Source: Ramazzottius varieornatus (Eukaryota > Tardigrada > Eutardigrada > Parachela > Ramazzottiidae). From it: 64,000 bases of DNA. Every line of letters begins with the position of its first letter. Position 1 is the first letter of the stretch. The notes under the pieces are model-generated. The model did not search any database, was not told the DNA's origin, and worked only from the letters and a program-made list of their open reading frames with translations. Shown one piece after another: positions 22,822 to 33,924 of the stretch. Both the position numbers and the translations under genes were made by a program. The DNA is taken from assembly GCA_001949185.1 (NCBI GenBank), contig BDGG01000015.1:538314-602313 (forward strand). Direction: 5' to 3'.

Positions 22822-23703
22822 TGTCAAGTACGGTGGTCTTTTGATTCGATCTCTTTTCATACTTGTAAAGATGTCACCAGTAGGTAGTTTGATCTTTCTT
22901 TCATTTTTAGTTCCTTTGTTATTGTAGGTACGGGCGTGATGTGTTTTTTTTATTATTGTTGAAAGTGACATTGCAGCTTGAGTTGCACTTGAGGCGGTGC
23001 TGTCCTAGTACAGTCGTTAATGGTTAACAGTCCGCTGGGTCGATAATTAAAAGTGGTTAGGTGAAATGGCAGCAAAGTGTGCCATCGAACCAGCAACCGG
23101 TTTGTCAGTGCGCCACTCATTAGAGAAACAACCTAGAACTGTCTCGGGATATTCTTGGCCAGACACGCGGACCTTCCCGCTCGTTGTCCGTAACCTTCGT
23201 TGGCCTGTTGGCGGCTCGATGCATACTATATGCATGGCATGCAAAGTACCTTGTCGGTGCAGGGAGGAGCTGCTGGCAGCGCCCATATTACGCTATGACC
23301 GCATGCTTGACCGCCGCATTTTAATCATATCACGCACTCTCTTTGCCTCTCCGCTTCCCTCTTAGCCTCCTACCTGCCCGATAGGCGTCCATTTACACCC
23401 GTCTTGAGTTCCGTCGTTGAGCTGCCAAGACGGTGCTCCTCTGCATGCCCTCGTCAGATTATCGGTCCGTGTCCAGTCAAGAGAACTTGTAACCCGTTTG
23501 ACAGTGCGCCACAGTTACCATCTAAGGAACGCTACAGTCTTTCGTCCTACTAAAAAGCCGCCAACCGATAGTCATCGTCCCCGCAGTTCGCAAAAAGTAT
23601 CGTCGAACTGCGCGGTGTATTATCTCCTTATGACAATGCTTCGTTGATTGATCTTAGTCTCATTCGGCGTCATTTGCCCATTTGGTTTTTGTCCTCGTCC
23701 ACA
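22822..23703. other. Intergenic between FAM161 and SOD
   Basis: No exon is seen. It contains two short GTGCGCCAC words (23109, 23506) without a matching arm, perhaps relics of the foldback family. It probably holds the SOD promoter. Confidence 0.5.
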
Positions 23704-25800
23704 ATGGAATTGTTCTACAATGTTATCTTCTTCCTGGTCTTCGTTATTCACCAGCTGTCAGCGCAGCAGCCCGAAGCAGCGACGACCAACGGCAAAGTGG
23801 CCATCCAGCAACCCATGGCCAAATCTGCGGACCTTCAACAGCAACCGGAACCTCGCGGACACTCCATGTTCCCTGCATCTTCGCCTGGCCAACAGTCGGC
23901 AGGCCCACAGCGCAGCTCCAATGTGCCGGCAGACATGAACCAAGCCTTCGGTGCGGAGCGCAGCACCTTCAACCACAACATGGCTCGCTTGGGTGGGACC
24001 AACGGTGGCAACATTCCCTTCCCCGGCCAAGAAGCAGCTCGGGAGCCTTCGCGCGAACCTTCCCGCTCTTCGCAGCGCCAAAGTCAAAGCCAGGGTCGCT
24101 TACCAACCGGAGCTGACCGCGCTTCCAGCAGTCCTGCCCGCTCTTTCAACGAAGGCAGTAATAGCCGAAGTCCCATCAGCATGAACATGGAACGCCCAAG
24201 GTGAAAAGCCAGCACTCGATCCGACTCTTGAGTAGAAAGCACATCAACCAGAGTTCCCACAAACAAGGGAAAAGTTTTCCACTCACAAAATTGTTTTAAT
24301 CCAGTATCTGAATAAAAATAACTTGCAGCAAACGATTTTGGATTTCCCATAAATTCATGCCAGTCCGTTTGAGGCTAGTTCCATGAGCTGAAAATGACTT
24401 TCATTCAGTCTTTCAATGCGACAGCATACAGTACTGTCATTCTGCTACATTACTTTCTAAACAGAACCCGAACACAGTGTTGTTCACCTGAGCTTACTGC
24501 GACTGTCCCGGTCGGAAATGGTCGACCTAATGTCGAGTTTATTTGCAGCATGAACGAGCCGGGTTTCAACCTGGATTTCCGCGGCGGCCCTTCGCCCTTC
24601 GGTCCCCGCCAAATGGACTTTGCCCTGCTGCCCAGCCAGCAGTCCTTGCTGACCGCTGCCAGTCTGCGCAACCTGGAACAAGCCCTCCAAGCTCGTGCTG
24701 CCCTCAGCGTCATGGGTCTGGGCATGGGTCCGCGCGCCTTCGACTTTCGCCCTAACGGCAACACAGACTTTGCCGCCAGCCAGACCGACCCTGTCGCCAC
24801 CTACAACCGACCTCTCTATCCTTCGCCCCGACAGGACAGCGGAGTATACCGTGGTTACGACCTGATGGTCCCCCAGTTCAGGCGACCGGACATGGCCGGA
24901 CCTGGTCCAGAACCTTATGCAGCGCAGTTCCCCTTCGCTAGCTCGGAGAGTGGCCTCTATGCCGGACCGGAACCAAGCCCCAAAGCAGCTCTGGCTTATC
25001 CTAAGCCCTTGAAAGCTATCGTTGTCTTGACCAGCCAGTTTGGCATCACCGGCATCTTTAACTTCTCGCAGACTGCCGTCGATCAGCCAGTGGAGATTAT
25101 CGGCAGAGTCAACGGCTTGCGACCCGGTCAGTTGAAAAAAACACGAGAGCCCAAAATTCAGGAAGAAAAAAAGACTGTACTTCCTTAATAATTTAGAAGA
25201 AAAAAAGATTTTACCACATTGCTTTAATATCTTCTCTATGTCAGGAAATTTCTGTCCAGGGGGGGGGGGGGGCGAAGTGAATTTGATGATCAGAAGTACC
25301 AGCAGTGCCAACCATTGTTCTAGGGGATTTGAACGGTTGAATTGAACAGTTCGTTTTTAGGTGATCACGGTATTCACATTCATTCGTTCGGCGACCTGAG
25401 TCGCGGATGCGAAACTGCTGGTCCACACTTCAACCCGGAAGGAAACCACCACGGTTCGCCAGATGATGTGCAATACCAGGCTCACGCCGGCGACCTCGGA
25501 AACATCTACGTTCCTGGTCAGTACAATATTTCCACTTTTCTTGGCATGGCAAAGAGGGATGTTTTCAGAGCTTCACACGCGACGTGTTTGGTTTTTTTTC
25601 CAGATTACGGCGCCGCTGACTTTTCCATCACCACACCGTTGATCTCGCTTTACCCGCCAGCACCGACGTTGGTCGTCGGACGTACCTTGGTAATCCACGA
25701 GAAGCCCGACGATCTCGGACGTGGTGGCGACCAGACAAGTCGCGAAACTGGAAACTCCGGCGCTAGATTAGCTTGTGGTATTATCGGAGTCTCTCACTAA
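23704..25800 (+). CDS. Secreted Cu/Zn superoxide dismutase with long N-terminal extension
   Basis: Four exons join in frame to 475 residues: 23704-24200, 24549-25126, 25361-25516 and 25604-25800. The domain converts superoxide to oxygen and peroxide. A signal peptide (residues 1-20, ending HQLSA) makes this an extracellular or secretory enzyme. Residues 21 to about 310 are low complexity, rich in Pro, Ser, Gln and Arg, with no recognised fold. The SOD domain runs from about 313 to 475. Metal ligands are all present: GIHIHSFGD (two Cu His), GPHFNP, NHHG and AHAGDLG (Zn His and Asp), and LVIHEKPDDLG (the last Cu His). The active-site Arg is in GNSGARLACG, and the disulphide pair is Cys in GCETAGP and LACG. 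The enzyme should be catalytically competent. The start is the ATG that begins the signal peptide; an upstream in-frame codon run from 23644 is less likely. Confidence 0.92.
25259..25272. repeat. Poly-G tract of 14
   Basis: Uninterrupted run of G in the second SOD intron, about 90 bp before the acceptor. It is prone to slippage. Confidence 0.95.
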
Positions 25801-26331
25801 AACTGATCACCCTGTACTAAAATGGGAGCTCGGCAAACAAACTGGACAGCATCGTTTCTCCCAAGTGGCGCACGCTCTCAGCCAGACAACCTGCAAACAT
25901 GCGCTACTTGACAAAGCAATCTCGTCGAGTTGTTTGTCAAGCTCCCGACCAATGCCCGCTCGAGCTGATGGGCAACTTTGCTCAAGACTGTGTTTGCTAA
26001 AATACCTTTTGTCCGTTACTTTATACACACATTCTTCATAGCAGCCAAGTAAAAGATAAAAAACAAATTTCCATAAAACATATCCTCATCGTCCGAGAAA
26101 CAACGCCGTAAACAGTGAATATTTAAATTACGAAGGGAAAAAAAGAAGAACAAGGCAAATAAAAAAGAGAAAACAAATGAAAAAACCTATGCCGAGATCT
26201 GTCTTCGTACAACCTTCCGTTCCATCCATTTTCCCATCTATCTGGTCGATACAAACAACAGACAAAAAGAAAAACACATTTGCATTCAAACGTCTTCAAA
26301 ATCAAGAGCAGAAAAATCAAGTTTCCTTCCT
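25801..26331. other. Convergent 3' spacer
   Basis: Lies between the SOD stop and the BICRA-like stop. It contains one foldback element and AT-rich sequence with several polyadenylation-like words. No exon is seen. Confidence 0.5.
25828..25950. repeat. Foldback hairpin element, single hairpin
   Basis: A complete single-hairpin copy. Left end GGGAGCTCGGCAAACAAACT, right end GTCGAGTTGTTTGTCAAGCT(CCC). Confidence 0.85.
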
Positions 26332-29300
26332 TTATCCCAGAATACTGTTGACAGCTTCATCCAGTGCGCTGTCCGGTTCACCATTCTCGTACATGTTCCC
26401 TGAGTGAATCGCAACGCCACTTCCGCTGCTACCACCACCAAAGCTATGGAGACTGTTGAGATTATTGTACAAGCTATACTCTTCAGACGCAAAGGCGGAA
26501 GACGGAAAAGGCAGACCGCCATTGGCGCTGATCACCGGTTGCTGAGCTGAGCTGCCGCCCTGATCGGCCACTATACCAAACTGTGCCGACCGCCCCTCAC
26601 CCCTGTGCTTCAGGGTTTCCCCAAAAGCTTGCGGGATATTTTTCAAGGGGCCATTTTCATCAGAGCCAAATTGTAAAATACTGTCAACCGCGCTTCTCAT
26701 CAAGTCTTCCGGACCACTCTCACTACTCTTTCCTCCCACTACCCACTTATTCGCCGACATTTTCAGCTTAATCTTAAGGTTTTTCTTTGGAAGGTTCTCA
26801 GGAGGCACAGGACTGATGGTGGAAGCGCGCTTGATGACCAGCTTGAGTCGACCGGCTTCCGGTCGAAGGACACTGGTGGTGGGTTTTGGAGGTTCCGCTT
26901 TGGTCTCGACGGGAAGCGGAGGAGGAGGAGGAGGAGGGGGAGGGGGAGGAGGTTCGGGTGTGGAGAGTGGAGTTGGCTCATCGGGGAAGCCTTCCAGGAA
27001 GCGCCCGTTATAGAAGGGCACTTTGGCTTCAAGCTTGAAGTCCGAGTAGACCCATAAGGGAGGCCTGACGTCCAGACCTTCGGCTGCCATGGCTTTCTCT
27101 GCTTCGAACTCTTCGCGCTCAGAGTCCAACCAGGTACTGAGACAGGTTAGGGTGTCCAACCTAGGCACCGGATCCTAGAAAGCATGACATCCCTGAAAAC
27201 CCTTCATCCAAATATCAAAACTTCTGAGATGGAAGCTCGGCAAAGAAACTCGACAAGTTTCTTTTCACAAGCGGCGCACGTTCTCAGCGTTACTTGCTGG
27301 AATAGTGCGCCACTTAGACAAACAATCTTGTCCAGTCTGATTACTTCGCCAAGTGGTCCGTGTTTTCAGACCTTTTGGCAGAAAAAGAGTGTTCCACTTG
27401 AAAAACGATCTTGTCGAATTTGTTTACTAAACTGCATTGATTTAGGAATACAGTAATTCAAAAGCGAAAACTCGTCCGTCATTTGGGCTCGCGTAAAAGC
27501 TGGCAAGCACCAGGTCGAACTTTCGAAAACTCGTTGTAAGACTTACGGAAGCTTCGGATATTAACTGGTCCGTAAATCGGCAGTACAGCTTGCTTTCCCG
27601 TTCGAGCAAGCCTTCCGCGACACACCGGAAAGCTGCCTCCTCTGCAAAAGCACAAGGATACACGCTGAGAATCTAGAAACCACTACTGTGTGCCAAGAAA
27701 AACAACCAACCTCGTCGTGCGATATCGGGATCTTCTTCGGGTTCGTCCAGCAGGTGAAAAGGTAACAGCTTATTGGTCGAGTTGATCTGGCCCTTGAAAG
27801 CCGTCCGCATATCCAGCTTCTCCAGCGTCTTGAAGTCTTTGGCCATCCTCTCGGCGAGATCAGTCTTCTTCCTGGTTGGTTTTGGTGGAGGAAGTGCTGG
27901 TTTCGGCGGCGAGGGAGCTACTACAGGGACAAGAGTCGGTGTAGGTGCTACTTTCTTCTTCGCTTTCTTGGCAGATTCTTTGGTAGCCGACGAAGAACGC
28001 TTGGACAAAGGCTGTGGCGGCGACGGCGTCGTAGACGTCGAGGAGGCTAGCGAACTCACAAAAGCTATGTCCGGAGTCACTTCTGGAAAATAAACGAAAC
28101 TGCTTTCAAAACTTCGCAACAGCAGATTCGAGCCAGGGCTGTGCCAAAGTTGGACTGACAGGGCCGTGCCTCGTTCAAATTATTAACAGGATTTCTCGGG
28201 TTTTGTTATTTTCTGCTATCCTTATCTTACCTGATTTAAGTTGTGGTGGCGGTTGATACTGGAAGGTCGAAGGAAGGAGCTGTGCTTGAGGAAGACCGGT
28301 TTGGTAGCCTGTAGTGATGGTGGAGGAAGTGTTCGAAGGCTGGAGACCGAAGGTCTCGGAAGACGGAAGAAGGTTCGTAGGGTCCACATTGCGACTCTTT
28401 TCTTCCGCGTAAGTTCTGAGAATGTCCTCCACTTTCTAGCAATCCAGAAGAACGTTACCTTTTGTGAAAATCAAATCAGATCAGACGTTCGTCTGTTACC
28501 TTCTTGACAACGGTGTTGTCTTTCTTCGGTCGTTTCTTCTTCTCGATCGTCCCAGTCACCGGCACTATGTCCGGCTTGATGTGACTGCTCGAAGCTCCTA
28601 GAATACTCTGCAAGTCGTTTAGAAGCTGACTGGCTTCCGACGCGGTGTTGTTCGTCGAAAAGGAGGAAGTGTTGGTCGAAGGGAACGTAAGGAACTCTTC
28701 CAGGTTGAACTCTGGTTCGGCTGGCTTCTCTGGTTGAGTCTGCTGCTGGACAGGTTGTGAAGAGAACCCTAAGGAAGGTTGTTGAGCCGACTGAGCAACC
28801 TGCGAGACACTCACGACGTTCGCTGCGGAAGACAAGAAGGAAGTCTGCAACGGCTGCGTTTGCTGTTGAAGTTGCTGAACAGACTGTCTGTTGTTACTTC
28901 CGCCAAACTGAGCGTTCTGTGAAAAGCCGCTAGTGAGGATGCTTCCTTGTTGTGTTTGTTGGGGGTTCTGCAGGTGGAACTGTTGTGGAGCTCGAACAAA
29001 GCTGTTCAAGTTGATCTGTTGCTGTTGATTGTTGGTTGTTGTCTGATTGTTGATTAATTGAGGCTGCTGTAGTTGGAATGCAGGTTGATCGCCGAAGAAC
29101 GCTAAAGTCATCGGGCCGTTGTTCGTCTGGATGGTCTGAAGGCGCACCTGGACGGTCCCTGAAGGTGCAGAGGGACCCGAAGGACGTACCTGCGACTGAG
29201 GAAGCGCCATGACATGGTTAGTGTTGGAGGAAGGACCGTTGAGAACGAACGTCTGTTGCGGACCGTTGGTCATCACAGGCTGTGCTGACTGTACAGTCAA

Positions 29301-30069
29301 GGCCGTGCCCTGCTTCAAATCAGTTTGATTGGTTTGTTGGACAGTAACGACCTGTTGAGTGTTCGTCTGGTTATTTTGGCCAAGTCCGTTTACAGAAGTG
29401 CTCTGTTGGTTAGTCGGGACAGTCTGAGCCATCGTTAGGAGCTGCTTTTGACCAGAAGAAGGTTTAGGAAGAAGGACCCGGTTGAGAGGACGGGGAGAGT
29501 TGAGGCCATTGAGGGAAGCTGCTTGGACTTGGTTGACGTTCACCTGTGCTTGCTGCAGGAAGTTGACAGGAATACTGTTCATCATCGGCTGTGCGGTGGT
29601 GGTGAAGACGGTTTGGAACACCGGAGACGGGTTGGAAGATACCCCGACGGGCATCGGAGGAGTCTTTGCGGAAGGTTTAGCACGACTCCGAGGCTTTGCG
29701 GGAGGATCGGAAGGTTTCCGTCGAGGTGGACGAGGCTTCGCTGGTGTTGGTGCCTTCTGCGGCTTCTTATCCGCTGCTTGGACCGCCGACACCTTGTCAG
29801 GCTCCTTAGAAGTGGGCTCGACGATTTGCACGTCGCTAACGTCGGAGGACAAGGAGACGGGAGGAGTAATCTTGTCCGATTCGCTGCAAAGTGGGAAGTC
29901 AGATTTGGGCCAAGGCTATGCAAGACAGGGCCGTGTCAAGTCGTGAACAAGGCCGTGCCGTGCATGATGTACCACTAGAGTGCTTGCCAATTTAACCCTG
30001 AAATTCCACTTGCCTGGTGTCGATGTGCAGTTTCTCGTCATTTCTGGGTTCCGATTCCGACGATTCCAT
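26332..30069 (-). CDS. BICRA/GLTSCR1-like subunit of the ncBAF (GBAF) chromatin remodeller
   Basis: Six exons in transcript order give 984 residues: 30069-30014, 29883-28500, 28435-28231, 28082-27711, 27641-27547 and 27174-26332. GLTSCR proteins define the non-canonical BAF complex in the nucleus. The Gln/Asn/Thr-rich region (roughly 100-450) resembles a transactivation or low-complexity segment. The conserved GLTSCR block spans exons 4-6, with ERMAKDFKTLEKLDMRTAF, LLPFHLLDEPEEDPD, and ESKLYCRFTDQLISE. A run of 12 Pro lies near residue 765, and the acidic repeats end in DLMRSAVDSILQFG and LDEAVNSILG, reminiscent of BICRA. The first intron starts with GC, not GT (AG then GCAAGT), and only that junction keeps frame with the next exon. 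Family assignment is good; it could also be called BICRAL. Confidence 0.85.
27231..27432. repeat. Foldback hairpin element, two hairpins
   Basis: Left end GGAAGCTCGGCAAAGAAACT. One good hairpin (GCGGCGCACG/AGTGCGCCACT) is followed by a degenerate one. The right end is TTGTCGAATTTGTTTAC. It lies in the last BICRA-like intron. Confidence 0.8.
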
Positions 30070-31228
30070 GAACATGCAGGTTTACAGAGATGAAACGACA
30101 AGGAGAGTTCCAAATTATCGCAGTCTGAAATAGAGAAACATCCAGTTTGAAGAGATCCATCTAAGCATGATAACGACAGCATAGCGTTCGATGTAATTGG
30201 ATTCAATCCCGATATGGAAATACAACTTTTCGGATAACCTGGGAAGGCCCAGAGTCCCTGATGGATGGAGTAACAAACGTAAACAAAAACTACACACGAG
30301 ACTCGCGCCTCATTGAATAAAAACAGCGATTGGAAACCTTTGATTGCTGTTGAATAAACAACAAGGGTTGAATGAACAAGCCATTTTGCTACAGCTGATT
30401 ACGCAAGCTGCGGTATGCTCCACCGTATCGACTTACTTCCTGGCGGTATGGTAGGCCATTGGGCAACGTTAGTACGAGATCTCTTGCAGGCGGAACGGAC
30501 CATACCGTACCGTGCCTTCCTACCGTGAACCCGATACCGATCTTAAGGGCCAAAGCAAACCGCAAGTCTTCTGTTCTGTCTGTTCTCTATCTCGCACATG
30601 TTATGCTGTGAATTTTATGGCAGGGCACGTGGTTGTTTTGCACACGAAATAAGGAAAATTATACGTACGCGACATGGAGCAGAACCCGGTTTTTGGGAAC
30701 TTTACCGTTTTCCAACCCGCCCAAATTTGCAGAATCCAAAGCTCCCAAAGTCCATGAAGCCGGTACGAAAGGCCGCAAACGCGATAAAATCCAAAACAGA
30801 GCGTATTCCTCCACAGCAGGCCGCGAAGAGAAATCCAAGGTTGAAAATGCGCAGAATGAAACGAGCAGGCCACCCCCTCCCCTGTACGTACGATCCAATG
30901 GTGGGTCCATTGCTCCATTGCGGAAACCAGCTTTGACGTCAGCACGTGTAAATGTACGAGCGGAACGGACGGCCGAGGTTCCGCAACGCTGCCGAAGCCG
31001 CGCCTGATTTGACTTTAGAGCTTTGTTGACCACAAGGCTATATAACGAGCGGTGCCGTTGTTTCATAGTGTCTACTACGTACTGCGCCCTCTTCCTACTC
31101 GTATCCCACTGTAGTTGATTGTCCGCAGAACTTGATTGAGCTGATTAATTCGGAAATGCGTCAAATGGCTCAAAAGTAATAAAGATCTTGCCAACTTCCA
31201 AACTCAACGTTTAGCGGAAGCATCACCA
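30070..31228. promoter_or_regulatory. Divergent promoter region between BICRA-like and metaxin genes
   Basis: 1.16 kb between two start codons facing away from each other. No exon is supported; overlapping open frames on both strands at 30598-31066 have no domain. A TGACGTCA-like site (TTGACGTCA) is at about 30933. Confidence 0.4.
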
Positions 31229-33000
31229 ATGCAGAATCCACGACATGAACTGGAGGTGTGGAGAGGAGATTGGCAGCTTCTGTCCATCGATCCCGAGTGC
31301 CTGCGAGCCGCCGTAAGTGGGATGTCAAAGCTGGATCATGTTCGCGCAGTAACTTTGTTTCCCTTTTCACTCTTCAGGCATATGTCCGGCTTTCCGGCGC
31401 ACCAGTCAGCATTGTCCAGAACGCGGAACCTTGGAGCATAGTCAGCGGAGCCTATCCCGTTCTACGCGGAGAGAATAAAAGCCAGATCAGCGGAGCAGAC
31501 GCGATCGTAAAGCGACTGCGAAGTGATGTATGCTTAACTTCCGGTCATCCAAAAGCGAATGTTTTGAGATGTAAGATGTTCCCTTGTTTTACAGGGATTC
31601 CGGTGTCCACATGAAGCTAACCAAATGACGACGTATGAAGAAGCCGATGCTTACGCGCTGGAAGGCTACATCAAGTCATCCTTGTCCCCTCTTTTGGTAC
31701 ATTGAGTAATGCTTCAGTTAAGAGACGCACTACGTCATTTCCGGTGTGGCTTATCGTGAAGGAGTCTTGACGTATTGCGTCACTTTATCGGATAGTGTAT
31801 TGTTATGTCGCGTAGTTGTATGGTTTCTCCTTGCTTCGTCTTCATGTCTGTGACTGGCCCTCTAGGATTACCTCTGGTGGGCTGACGAGGAGTTCTTCCA
31901 GAAAGTCGCGCAACCGTGGTACACAAAAGAACTGTCCCTGTATGGTCAGTTCGTGTGGACGAATCGACAGAAGAAGCGCATGTTGAATCGCTTCATGATG
32001 ACACCAGACGCCCAAATTTCCGAAGCGAAAGTGAAGCTATTCCGCAAACAGGTGTCATTAGACAGAAGTCCGTTTTGAAGTTCAGGTCTATTTTATAAGT
32101 ATTTTACGATCGCCAGACTGTTCAAAAGGCAAGGAGGTGCCTCGAAGATCTGTCAGTGAAGCTTTCCGACAAGACTTTCCTCTTCGGCCTGCAGCCTTCT
32201 GCCCTAGATGCGTGTGCCTTCGCCTACCTGGCACCTCTTTTCTACATCCCGTGGAAAAGTAAAGAAATCAGAAAGGAACTCTTCATGGATAACCTCGACA
32301 AATTCAAGAATCTGAAACTTTACGTCGACCGATTCAGGAAACGTTTCATGGAAGGTAACTGAGTGCTTCACTTTTCGCTCTACGAGTATGAGAACTAGAT
32401 AATATGCAGCAGCTCTTTTCTGCTTTTAGGTTCGGCTATTTCGAGTGTCCGGCTTGTGCAGAGGCCTGTTCGGTGGTACCACCGAGCTCTGGAACAAATA
32501 CAAAAGCAGCAGGACATTCTTCTTTTCGCGACGTTTGCCATTGCCGTGAATGTCTATCTGCTCAGGAGGACTGTCCGACGACTTCGTGTATGAGTATGCC
32601 AAATGGGAGCTCGACAAGCAGACCCAACAAGATCGGTTTTTCAAGTGGCGCACCCTTACAGCCAACAACACCAGAGTCGTGCGCCACTCGGGAAAACAAA
32701 CCCGACAAGATCGCTTTCCCAGGTGGCGCACACTCTGTAGCCACCAACATCGAAGAGGTGCGCCACTTGAGCAAGTATTCTTGTCGAGTTTGTTTGCCGA
32801 GCTCCTAAATGAAGACTCCTGAAAAATTATCAACTAGAACCGTAAGCTTCTGTGCCTCGCTATGTGCACGAACGGTTGTTCTGTTTTTGCAGTTCAGTTG
32901 GCCGGCCTTCGAGAATCACGCCCGGCAAAAGGTGCAAGACTCGTACGCCGAGATGGCGAAGAACCTGGGGATGAAGGCCGAAATGCAACCCGGGGCTTGA
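31229..33000 (+). CDS. Metaxin-1-like mitochondrial outer-membrane protein
   Basis: Seven exons join in frame to 341 residues: 31229-31312, 31378-31527, 31595-31696, 31866-32051, 32117-32354, 32430-32587 and 32893-33000. Metaxin works with the SAM complex in beta-barrel protein insertion and in mitochondrial transport. The N-terminal thioredoxin-like half has LEVWRGDWQLLSIDPECL and YVRLSGAPVSIVQNAEPW, typical of metaxin. The GST-like C half has YEEADAYALEGYIKSSLSP, FLFGLQPSALDACAFAYLA and FKNLKLYVDRF. Exon 6 adds a hydrophobic segment (ILLFATFAIAVNVYLL), the expected C-terminal membrane anchor. This is followed by a hydrophilic tail. Intron 6 carries a two-hairpin foldback element. Confidence 0.9.
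32606..32807. repeat. Foldback hairpin element, complete two-hairpin copy
   Basis: One of the best-preserved copies. The outer repeats are GGGAGCTCGACAAGCAGAC and GTCGAGTTTGTTTGCCGAGC(TCC), with two hairpins between. The flanks are CAAATG and TAAATG, a possible imperfect target duplication. Confidence 0.88.
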
Positions 33001-33456
33001 ACTTGTTGTGTCAGTTAACTTTGCTTTGCTGTGATTCCAACTATGATACTTTGAGGAGCCTTTCCGATTCTGGGTGATTTTATTGTTGATGGGTTGAGAG
33101 TGAGAAAAATTCTGCTCAGTGCAAATCGTTGTTAACGGACATCAAAACTACACAATATGAAAAACTAATAACGAAGTCGTTTCGGTGAATTTTATCTACA
33201 TGCATAGTTAATAGGTAATAATTATTGAGTATAGTCTTGTATCGCTCATTGGTGACTTTTTCAGCAATTGAGATGTACGACACTGATCACCGCGAGTTCG
33301 GCAGCATGCGTAGGGAGTTAGTCTTCGTGCAAGGGCTAACCACCTAGGAAGAGTGCGCAAGACAGATTCCCGTCGTACACTGGACCAAAAGTTTTGATTG
33401 GATTCCAGATTGGACCGCATCGGCTCTTCGGGGCTGGGCGGTGCAGGCGTGGCAGT

Positions 33457-33687
33457 TTAGATGGAGTGCGCAGAAGGACAGGCACATCCTGTGTGATCGG
33501 TGTAGAACAGGTTGTTGCGCAGGGGCATTGTGAAGGTCAGAGAGATCTTTGTCTCGTTGACAGGAGCCAGCTTCATGCCGGACCGACCACATTGTGAAGT
33601 TCCGGAGTGGCTGGAGAAACCGTAACGGCGCTGCATCATCCAGAGGAAATGCGAACTGATTTGGGTTGCTGTAAGTTGGCGTGTCCG
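33457..33687 (-). CDS. Unrecognised coding exon (C-terminal)
   Basis: A minus-strand open segment is entered after CGTTTCAG and ends at a stop (TAA) at 33457. Third codon positions are rich in C and G, like the other genes here, and the peptide ends LFYTDHTGCACPSAHSI. No family is recognised. Its upstream exons would be expected beyond 33.8 kb, where a retroelement lies, so the gene may be disrupted or the exon may belong with the segments at 35.7-36.6 kb. A second frame of the same stretch is also open, so frame choice rests on codon pattern only. Confidence 0.35.
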   Translation of the reverse strand, partial: RTRQLTATQISSHFLWMMQRRYGFSSHSGTSQCGRSGMKLAPVNETKISLTFTMPLRNNLFYTDHTGCACPSAHSI

Positions 33688-33821
33688 CCTGAAACGACAG
33701 CTACAGGTTAGCTCTTTTAACACACAAGTCCGTCGAAAACGCTACTTTGGAACATAGGTATTTTATGCAATCTCAGCTCATTCCGAGTTTGGATAATAAC
33801 GCTTTTGCGAGGTACACGGGA

Positions 33822-33912
33822 CGTCGGCAAACGATTTCAGCCTGATCGTTATCGCAAGTGGCGCAAGTTTTTATGGTTGCTGGCTGCAAGCGTGCGTCAC
33901 TTGGGAAACCTA
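33822..33912. repeat. Foldback hairpin element, right end missing
   Basis: Left end ACGTCGGCAAACGATTTCAG, then a hairpin (GTGGCGCAAG/GCGTGCGTCACT). The usual right end is replaced by the start of the retroelement. Confidence 0.75.
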
Positions 33913-33924
33913 AATCTCTTGTTT

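Noticed and set aside
23066-23130. Possible foldback copy at GTGCGCCACT near 23109
   Set aside because: Only one arm is present, with no matching GTGGCGCAC arm or outer ends nearby.
24484-25311. Minus-strand open frame of 275 codons over the SOD gene
   Set aside because: Antisense shadow of the SOD extension, which has few stops on the opposite strand. The plus-strand reading gives a complete enzyme.
29448-29978. Plus-strand open frames of 150-176 codons
   Set aside because: Shadows of the Gln/Pro/Arg-rich BICRA-like coding sequence on the minus strand.
30598-31066. Overlapping long open frames on both strands upstream of metaxin
   Set aside because: No domain, and opposite-strand frames are open together over the same bases. 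It is likely promoter or spacer.
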